11,566 nucleotides of DNA from an uncultured Gammaproteobacteria bacterium (GTDB lineage: Bacteria > Pseudomonadota > Gammaproteobacteria > UBA9214): the NCBI GenBank assembly GCA_905480065.1, contig CAJQOV010000162.1:1-11566 (forward strand), read 5' to 3'. The notes beneath the pieces were generated by a model. That model searched no databases and was not told the DNA's origin. It saw only the letters and a program-made list of their open reading frames with translations. This document shows, piece by piece, positions 6,645 to 11,566 of the stretch. The position numbers were made by a program, and so were the translations under genes. Numbering within the stretch: the first letter of the stretch is position 1; the number at the start of each line of letters is the position of its first letter.

Positions 6645-6938
6645 CCACCGGCTAAAGCCGGTGGCCTCGGATCACGGCGAAAAGCCGGATCGATCGGCCA
6701 TGCGGCCGATTACCCCACTTCCCCTCAGGGGGAGGGTTGGGGAGAGGGGATCTATACAACGCCCCCTTGATTGATATCCCCTCATCCCCCGCCTTCGCGG
6801 GGGCCGGCGCTGGCCTTCTCCCTCCGGGAGAAGGGAATCATTGTTTATCCTGGTACAGGATCTCCACGGCACTACACAAATCATTACCGGTCATCCGCCA
6901 CCTGAAGGCGGGGGGTTATGGATCCCCCTGTCGGGGAT
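6645..6938. repeat. Run of dispersed hairpin elements upstream of hipB
   Basis: Between hipB and the AT-rich island lie at least six palindromes: CCACCGGCT/AGCCGGTGG (6645-6664, 2-base loop), ATCGGCC/GGCCGAT (6693-6710), a purine-pyrimidine palindrome around CCCCTCAGGGG (about 6713-6746), CCCCCGC/GCGGGGG (6786-6803), CCTTCTCCC/GGGAGAAGG (6814-6834, 3-base loop), CCGCC/GGCGG (6895-6911) and ATCCCC/GGGGAT (6922-6938). They differ in sequence from the GTAG-type REPs. Elements of this look are scattered in intergenic regions of many gammaproteobacteria. Open frames through this region are short and appear to be accidents of the repeats. I see no gene in 6617-7178. Confidence 0.7.
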
Positions 6939-6952
6939 GCTAAAACATATTA

Positions 6953-7061
6953 TTCGTAATATATGGCGACTTATAGTTTATTTACTTTAGATAGTCAAGT
7001 CGTCTTTTTATACGACTTACGAGGTTTATTTACTTTATTTCGTAATATATGGCGACTTATA
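6953..7061. repeat. AT-rich island with nested direct repeats
   Basis: A 23-bp sequence (6953-6975) recurs exactly at 7039-7061. Its core is ATATATGGCGACTTATA. A 14-bp sequence, GTTTATTTACTTTA, occurs at 6976-6989 and 7024-7037. The order is A-B-hairpin-B-A with all repeats in direct orientation. The hairpin in the middle is AAGTCGT/ACGACTT (6997-7018, 8-base loop). Hexamer AAGTCG or its complement occurs at 6967, 6997, 7013 and 7053. The island is far richer in A and T than its surroundings. It overlaps a strong promoter-like signal facing hipBA, so it is best read as a regulatory region, though a remnant of a mobile element is possible. Confidence 0.8.
6970..6998 (-). promoter_or_regulatory. 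Strong sigma-70-like promoter facing hipBA
   Basis: On the minus strand TTGACT (6998-6993) is followed after exactly 17 bases by TATAAG (6975-6970). This is the best promoter match in the window, five of six consensus bases at each box. Transcription would start near 6963 and run about 355 bases through the hairpin-rich stretch before hipB. Both boxes overlap AAGTCG hexamers of the direct-repeat island, as expected for a repressor site. It could also be a promoter left far from its gene by later repeat insertion. Confidence 0.55.
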
Positions 7062-7080
7062 TGACTCCGTTAATGGGGTG

Positions 7081-7176
7081 CTTGCGCGAGCAGTCGGCCA
7101 GGTCAGGAGGATCGCGGTCGCTGACCGCCCCCTGCAGCCCGCGCCTGTCGTTGCAGGCGCGCGCCGAGCGCGCAAG
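7081..7176. repeat. Inverted-repeat stretch with a decayed REP
   Basis: CTTGCGCG (7081-7088) and CGCGCAAG (7169-7176) bracket the stretch. Inside, 7111-7135 is the reverse complement of a plus-type REP: the stem GCGGTC-GCT-GACCGC is intact, but the outer GTAGGA has become a G-rich variant. A second hairpin, GCGCCTG/CAGGCGC (7141-7160, 6-base loop), follows. The stretch ends right at the stop codon of the metallophosphoesterase gene and may end its transcript. Confidence 0.6.
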
Positions 7177-7178
7177 GG

Positions 7179-7805
7179 TTACGCGTCTTCCCGCAGGTGA
7201 TCACCCCACTTCCAGGTCATCTTGATCGGTCGGCCGGATAGCGGGAAGGTTTGTACGGTCAGCTCGGGCAGGCGCAGGATGGCGCAGGAATAATTGAATG
7301 GCGCACTGCCGGGGTTAACGATCAGGGTACTGCCGACCTGCTCGGCGAATACCTGGTGCGTGTGACCGACGATCAGCACGTCCGGCTCAAAACCGTTCAG
7401 TTGCTGTGCCCAGTGCGCAACCCGGTCCGGTTGCACCGCACCGGTGCTGTCGCGCAGCCGGATGCCGCCGTGACAGGCATCCGGTGGCTCGGCATGCACC
7501 ATGTACACGCGTCTGCCCTCGATGACGGTATCGATAAACGCCGGCAGCCGGCGGAAATAGACCGCCACCGGATCATCCGCCTCAACCGTGTCACCCTGCA
7601 GGTAACCAACGTCGTGGTTGCCGAGCACACTGTGGCAGCCGCTCTCCTGCAGCAATGCGACGGTTTCCTGCACGCCGTCGCGGTAGCCGGCGATATCGCC
7701 TGCACAAAACACCGCGTCTACACCCGCCTTGTGAAAAATCGACAATGCCTCGGCCACCGCCGCCGGCGTGGCATGCACATCACTCAGTAATCCGATTAAG
7801 GCCAT
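7179..7805 (-). CDS. Calcineurin-like metallophosphoesterase (YfcE/MJ0936-like)
   Basis: The 208-residue protein has the full two-metal site of the family: Asp9 and His11 in SDVHAT, Asp37 in GDIAG, Asn63-His64 in GNHD, His104 in VHAEPP, and His148/His150 in GHTH. Small single-domain members of this type are cytoplasmic phosphodiesterases with activity on model phosphodiesters. The natural substrate is mostly unknown. AGGGA six bases before the ATG at 7805 supports the start. The gene is divergent from the lipase maturation factor gene and lies upstream of hipBA on the same strand, separated by 560 bases of repeats, so it is unlikely to share their transcript. A diadenosine-tetraphosphatase or other phosphatase role cannot be excluded. 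Confidence 0.9.
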   Translation of the reverse strand: MALIGLLSDVHATPAAVAEALSIFHKAGVDAVFCAGDIAGYRDGVQETVALLQESGCHSVLGNHDVGYLQGDTVEADDPVAVYFRRLPAFIDTVIEGRRVYMVHAEPPDACHGGIRLRDSTGAVQPDRVAHWAQQLNGFEPDVLIVGHTHQVFAEQVGSTLIVNPGSAPFNYSCAILRLPELTVQTFPLSGRPIKMTWKWGDHLREDA

Positions 7806-7920
7806 CCCGGTTCCCTGCGTTCGATTCGTCTACTCATGCGCCAACATACCGGTTTCCTGGCAAGACTCATACCCGATCTGACGCCGGCACGAGACCGCGG
7901 CAAATTACCGCTACTGCCGC

Positions 7921-7926
7921 TATGAT
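7921..7926 (+). promoter_or_regulatory. Putative -10 box (TATGAT) for the lipase maturation factor gene
   Basis: TATGAT in the context CTATGATC lies 32 bases before the ATG at 7958 and shares its flanks with the boxes at 372 and 1704. If it is a real -10 box, the ATG at 7922 inside it cannot be the start codon, which favours 7958. No good -35 is seen. Confidence 0.4.
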
Positions 7927-7957
7927 CCGCCATGCCAGAACGACTATCCTTGCATGC

Positions 7958-9409
7958 ATGATCGCTACTCCCGCCAGCGACTACCGGCTCGTTTCGGCGC
8001 TGTTCCTGCGCCTGCTCGGCGCGGTCTATCTGATTGCGTTTGTCTCGATCGCGGTACAGATCGAGGGGCTGGCCGGCAGCAACGGGATCCATCCCGTCGG
8101 CACCCGGCTGGCCGGGCTGACGCAACACATCGGCAGCGAACGCTATTTCCAGGTGCCGACACTATTCTGGCTGAATGCGAGCGACAATGCACTGACCTAT
8201 GCAGCAACGGCCGGGGCGCTGGCTGCGATCCTGGTGCTGCTGAACCTGCTCACGCGCCCGGCGCTGGTCGCCGCCTTTGTGCTGTATCTCTCGCTGTTTC
8301 AGATCACCCAGCCGTTCCTGAATTTTCAGTGGGACACCCTGCTGCTGGAAACCGGTTTTCTGGCCATCTTCCTGACACCGCGCGCGCGCCTGGTCGTCTG
8401 GCTGTTCCGCTGGTTGCTGTTCCGGCTGCGTTTCGAATCGGGACTGTCCAAGCTGGTCAGCGGCGATCCCGCCTGGTCCGGGCTAACCGCGCTCAACCGT
8501 TACTTCGAGGTACAGCCACTGCCCAACCCGATCGCATGGTACGCAAATCAGCTGCCGGACTGGCTGCTGAAGATCGGCACCGGCGGCACCCTGTTCGTGG
8601 AACTGATTGTACCGTTCATGATGTTTCTGCCGCGCCGCTGGCGTTTCGCCGCGGCATGGCTGACCATCCTCTGGCAGGTATTGATCATCCTCACCAGCAA
8701 TCATAACTGGATCAACTTCCTGACCATAATCCTCTGCCTGTTCCTGTTCGACGACCGGGCCATGCGGCGGGTATTGCCGCAACCTTTGCAGCGCCGGCTG
8801 GACTGGCCGGAAGCGGCCATTTCGCGCATTACACACCCGGCCCGGCGCTTTGCCATCGGCGTGCTTGGCGCATTCATTCTCGCCACCAGCACGCTGAAGC
8901 TCTACGAGCTGGCCAGCGGCAAGGACATCCCCGGCCTGACCGGAACGGTGCTGAATTACACCGCCCGGTACGGCGTCGTCAACCTCTACCACGTGTTCCC
9001 GACCATGACCACGCAACGCATCGAGCTGGAAATTCTCGGTTCCGCCGATGGTATCGAGTGGAGACCCTATCACTTCCGCTACAAACCGGATCTGCTCAAG
9101 CAGCGACCGAAATTCATCATCCCGCACCAGCCACGTATCGACTGGCAAATGTGGTTCGTCACCCTGCACCAGCGCCACCTGCCGTGGTTCGAACATTTCC
9201 TGGAAGCGTTGCTGGACAATTCGCCCAGCGTGAAATCGTTACTGGCAAACGACCCGTTCCCGGACACTGCACCCCGCTACCTGCGCGTCGATGCGTATCG
9301 CTACCAGTTCACCGGTTTCGAGGAGCGCAACAAGACCGGCAACTGGTGGAAACGCACCGCGCTGGGACCATTCGCCCCGTTACCGTGGATGGAACGCCAA
9401 TCGCAGTAA
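7958..9409 (+). CDS. Lipase maturation factor (LMF1-like) family membrane protein
   Basis: With the ATG at 7958 the protein has 483 residues. Family hallmarks in order are NFQWDTLLLETGFLA at 122-136, RWLLFRLRFESGLSKLVSGD at 151-170, TSNHNWINFLTI at 246-257 with LFDD at 263-266, PRIDWQMWFVTL at 392-403, and NWWKR at 462-466. About six to eight hydrophobic segments fill residues 12-315, and a soluble C-terminal domain follows. In animals LMF1 helps lipoprotein lipase fold in the endoplasmic reticulum. The bacterial proteins are inner-membrane proteins without a proven role. The frame is open from 7655, but the first 100 residues are Arg/Pro-rich shadow sequence that overlaps the divergent gene. 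ATG 7922 is an alternative. The protease gene follows 138 bases later on the same strand. Confidence 0.88.
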   Translation: MIATPASDYRLVSALFLRLLGAVYLIAFVSIAVQIEGLAGSNGIHPVGTRLAGLTQHIGSERYFQVPTLFWLNASDNALTYAATAGALAAILVLLNLLTRPALVAAFVLYLSLFQITQPFLNFQWDTLLLETGFLAIFLTPRARLVVWLFRWLLFRLRFESGLSKLVSGDPAWSGLTALNRYFEVQPLPNPIAWYANQLPDWLLKIGTGGTLFVELIVPFMMFLPRRWRFAAAWLTILWQVLIILTSNHNWINFLTIILCLFLFDDRAMRRVLPQPLQRRLDWPEAAISRITHPARRFAIGVLGAFILATSTLKLYELASGKDIPGLTGTVLNYTARYGVVNLYHVFPTMTTQRIELEILGSADGIEWRPYHFRYKPDLLKQRPKFIIPHQPRIDWQMWFVTLHQRHLPWFEHFLEALLDNSPSVKSLLANDPFPDTAPRYLRVDAYRYQFTGFEERNKTGNWWKRTALGPFAPLPWMERQSQ

Positions 9410-9547
9410 CCTGCAAACATGGTCACAGACAGGGATCTCATCCTTCGGTCCAATACAAAGGTTAGGTGCACCTGCGCTAGCATCGGACACAAGCACATCA
9501 TGGCAGTAACCGGCGAACGGAACTGCGCTTCGGGATAACTCTGTCTA

Positions 9548-11509
9548 ATGGCCAAGATACTCATTGTAACCAGCAAGATCTGCCTGTTGACGGTTACACT
9601 GCTGACCGCCGCACCGGTCTGCCAGTCTGCCGGCCCGCCTGTCAATAACCCGGCCGCCGCCTCGTCCGGGAACCCGGCACAGCAATTGACCCGTCAGCAG
9701 GCCGCACGTGCGCAGGTATCCCGGTTTGCCCCGGATCGCGTGCTGGTCCGCTTCAAACCGGGCATCGCCGCATCAGTACAAGGCCAGGCGCACCGCGCCG
9801 CCAACGGCAGGAAACTATCCGAAATACCCGGCATCGGCGTACACATCATCGAGGTACCCGCCGGCAGCGTGTCACAGCAAGTGGCCCGCTACCGGGCCAA
9901 CCCGAACGTGGAATTTGCCGAACCGGACTATTACCGTGTGCTGGTCATCCCCGATGAAGGCAACGATCCGGGAATCGACGCGGGTGGTGTGATCACCGGC
10001 CGGGAATATTTCGAGGAGCAATGGGGACTCAACAATACCGGGCAGGACCATACCTCGTTTGACCTGCTGGGCAATCCCATCCAGGTATCCGGAGTAAATG
10101 ACGCCGACATCGATGCGCCCGAAGGCTGGGACATCAGCACCGGTGACCCGGCGGTCAGGATCGCCATCCTCGATACCGGCGTCGACTGCAACAGCATCGA
10201 GCACGCCGGCAAGTGCGTCGAGCAAGTCAATTTCGTTGCCGCCTACAGCAGCACGGTGCAGGACGTCGTCCAGCATGGCACGCATGTCGCGGGCATCGCC
10301 GCCGTGCACACCAACAACGGCATCGGCGTGGCCGGCGTGGGCTGGAATTCCTCGCTCGGCAACCTCAAGACCTGCTTCGAGTACGACATTGACCTGTTAC
10401 CGCCATTGGGAATCTACGTGACTACCGGCGTCTGCCCGGTGTCCGCCTCGGCCGCCGCCATCACCTACGCGGCGGACCACGGCTATCACGTCATCAACAT
10501 GAGCTACGGCAGCGACGAGGTCGATGCCAACGGCGATCCCGCCGGGATACCGCTGCAGCCCAACACGGAAACCGCCGCGATCAGTTATGCCTGGAGCCGG
10601 GGCGTGGTACTGGTCGCCGCTGCCGGCAATGACAGCAACACCACCCGCGTGTACCCGGCGGCCAATGCCGAGGTGATCGCCGTCGGCGCCACCAATCACG
10701 CCGACAACCTCGCCTCCTTCTCCAGCTACTCGGTGCCATCCGACTACTGGGTGTCGCTGCTGGCGCCCGGTGAGGATATCCTGTCCACCGTACCGGTCGA
10801 GCTCTGCATCTTCTACGCCGAGCTGCTGTATTACCCGTTCGATCCGGCTACCGAGGGCTGCATGACCTGGAACTCCGGCACCTCCATGGCCAGCCCGCAC
10901 GTGGCCGGGGCGGCCGCCCTCGTGTGGGCCCACCTGTTTCCCGGGCAATCGCCGCAAGGCTGCGTGAGCCCGTCCGGCGTACCCTGCAACGCGGTGGTAC
11001 GCAGTCATCTGGAATACGGTGCGGATGCCGCGGGCGCCGCCACCCAGAACATGCTGGCCTGGAGTGAACACGGCCGCCTGAACCTGTACGGCGCGCTCAG
11101 CCTCGTCGATACCGATGTCGACGGCATACCCGACAGCGTTGACAGCGACGATGACAACGACGGCCTCACGGACAGCGCCGAATCCGCACTCGGCACCGAC
11201 CCGCTGGACAGCGACACCGATCATGACGGTTTCCCCGACGGCATAGAGAGCACCGCCGGCCATGATCCGCTGGATGCGCAGGATGCACCGGTGTGGGGTG
11301 ACACCGATGGTAACGGCGAGGTCAATGCAGGCGATCTCGTGAAGTTGACGCGCGCGGTAGTTGGACTCTATTCCCTGTCGACGCCCGAACAGGCACGCGT
11401 CGACATAGCGCCGGTAATAGCGGGGATCCCGGTACCGGACGGCCAGATCACGGCCGGTGACTTGCAAGTCGTGACACAAATCCTGCAGGGGCTGGCGATG
11501 TTTCCGTAG
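9548..11509 (+). CDS. Secreted subtilisin-like (S8) protease with TSP3 and dockerin-like repeats
   Basis: The 653-residue protein starts with a signal peptide (about 1-28, cleavage likely after QSA). An I9-type propeptide follows (about 62-131, from DRVLVRFKPG to EFAEPDYY). The S8 catalytic domain (about 155-520) carries Asp209 in AILDTGVD, His243 in HGTHVAG, the oxyanion Asn361 in AAAGNDS and Ser446 in SGTSMASPH, so it should be active. Residues 521-580 are Asp-rich calcium-binding repeats of the thrombospondin type 3 kind (DTDVDG, DSDDDNDG, DSDTDHDG). Residues 583-650 form a dockerin-like pair of EF-hand loops (GDTDGNGEVNAGD and VPDGQITAGD). Several cysteines suggest disulfides outside the cytoplasm. 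The ATG is preceded by a weak GGGA. The gap before it (9410-9547) shows nothing clear. A REP follows six bases after the stop. Confidence 0.93.
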   Translation: MAKILIVTSKICLLTVTLLTAAPVCQSAGPPVNNPAAASSGNPAQQLTRQQAARAQVSRFAPDRVLVRFKPGIAASVQGQAHRAANGRKLSEIPGIGVHIIEVPAGSVSQQVARYRANPNVEFAEPDYYRVLVIPDEGNDPGIDAGGVITGREYFEEQWGLNNTGQDHTSFDLLGNPIQVSGVNDADIDAPEGWDISTGDPAVRIAILDTGVDCNSIEHAGKCVEQVNFVAAYSSTVQDVVQHGTHVAGIAAVHTNNGIGVAGVGWNSSLGNLKTCFEYDIDLLPPLGIYVTTGVCPVSASAAAITYAADHGYHVINMSYGSDEVDANGDPAGIPLQPNTETAAISYAWSRGVVLVAAAGNDSNTTRVYPAANAEVIAVGATNHADNLASFSSYSVPSDYWVSLLAPGEDILSTVPVELCIFYAELLYYPFDPATEGCMTWNSGTSMASPHVAGAAALVWAHLFPGQSPQGCVSPSGVPCNAVVRSHLEYGADAAGAATQNMLAWSEHGRLNLYGALSLVDTDVDGIPDSVDSDDDNDGLTDSAESALGTDPLDSDTDHDGFPDGIESTAGHDPLDAQDAPVWGDTDGNGEVNAGDLVKLTRAVVGLYSLSTPEQARVDIAPVIAGIPVPDGQITAGDLQVVTQILQGLAMFP

Positions 11510-11514
11510 ATGAA

Positions 11515-11566
11515 TATCGCGGTCGATGACCGCTCCTACAAGGTGCCGGGGGGGGTTGATTGTAGG
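11515..11566. repeat. REP element, C8 linker and start of another REP at the window edge
   Basis: The minus strand from 11539 to 11515 reads as the plus-type REP: GTAGGA, then GCGGTC-ATC-GACCGC. Only half of a 67-bp unit is present, since the inverted partner that should lie further left is replaced by the protease gene end. Bases 11540-11555 are the reverse complement of the linker at 3336-3351, and GTAG at 11562-11565 opens a further element cut by the window. The whole is therefore a second copy of the linker module, in the opposite orientation to the first. Confidence 0.82.

Noticed and set aside
6672..6943. Short open frames in the hairpin-rich stretch upstream of hipB
   Set aside because: Their translations are products of palindromic GC-rich repeats, with no ribosome site or domain.
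6997..7018. Intrinsic terminator (hairpin with T-run)
   Set aside because: The T-run lies in the loop and not after the stem, so it does not fit an intrinsic terminator. It fits the operator-like repeats around it better.
7655..7957. N-terminal extension of the lipase maturation factor by about 100 residues
   Set aside because: The extension overlaps the divergent metallophosphoesterase gene, is Arg/Pro-rich without hydrophobic pattern, and family similarity begins only near the ATG at 7958.
8483..9196. 237-residue open frame on minus
   Set aside because: It is a shadow of the lipase maturation factor gene, whose family motifs run through the same bases.
10397..11479. Long open frame of 360 residues on minus
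   Set aside because: It lies wholly opposite the protease gene, whose catalytic motifs and domain order are unmistakable. GC-rich genes often leave long open frames on the other strand.

Overview
The window looks like chromosomal DNA of a GC-rich (roughly 60 percent, by eye) gammaproteobacterium. The evidence is the close match of PdxH and TtcA to the enterobacterial enzymes, the presence of a bacterial lipase maturation factor, and REP elements that begin with GTAG, as in Pseudomonas and Xanthomonas relatives. I cannot name a genus.

Layout on the plus strand, left end: the C-terminal part of an M23 cell-wall peptidase (1-348) and a membrane-anchored NERD-domain protein (407-994). After a 277-base gap with one decayed repeat comes a minus-strand GIY-YIG-like protein (1272-1658). 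It is divergent from pdxH (1760-2401), the PNP/PMP oxidase of vitamin B6 synthesis. An unrecognised 200-residue protein follows (2665-3267), and its stop codon lies inside the first of three 67-bp palindromic repeat units (3264-3506).

Minus-strand block: a regulator-like protein with only a cyclic-nucleotide-binding domain (3537-4019), ttcA for tRNA 2-thiocytidine formation (4105-4896), and a hipBA toxin-antitoxin module (hipA 4956-6263, hipB 6260-6607, with a 4-bp ATGA overlap). Upstream of hipB are about 300 bases packed with hairpins. Beyond them is an AT-rich island (6953-7061) with two exact copies of a 23-bp repeat, four AAGTCG hexamers and a strong sigma-70-like promoter pointing at hipBA. 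A metallophosphoesterase (7179-7805) lies further upstream on the same strand.

Right end, plus strand: a lipase maturation factor family membrane protein (about 7958-9409) and a secreted subtilisin-like protease with calcium-binding C-terminal repeats (9548-11509). The window closes with more REP elements in the opposite orientation to the first cluster.

Most genes are ordinary and recognisable. I do not see a clearly new multi-gene system. The parts most worth a second look are the iterated operator-like island upstream of hipBA, the regular 67-bp repeat units with their conserved C8 linker, the repeat-supplied stop codon, and a NERD protein that seems to lack its catalytic glutamate.
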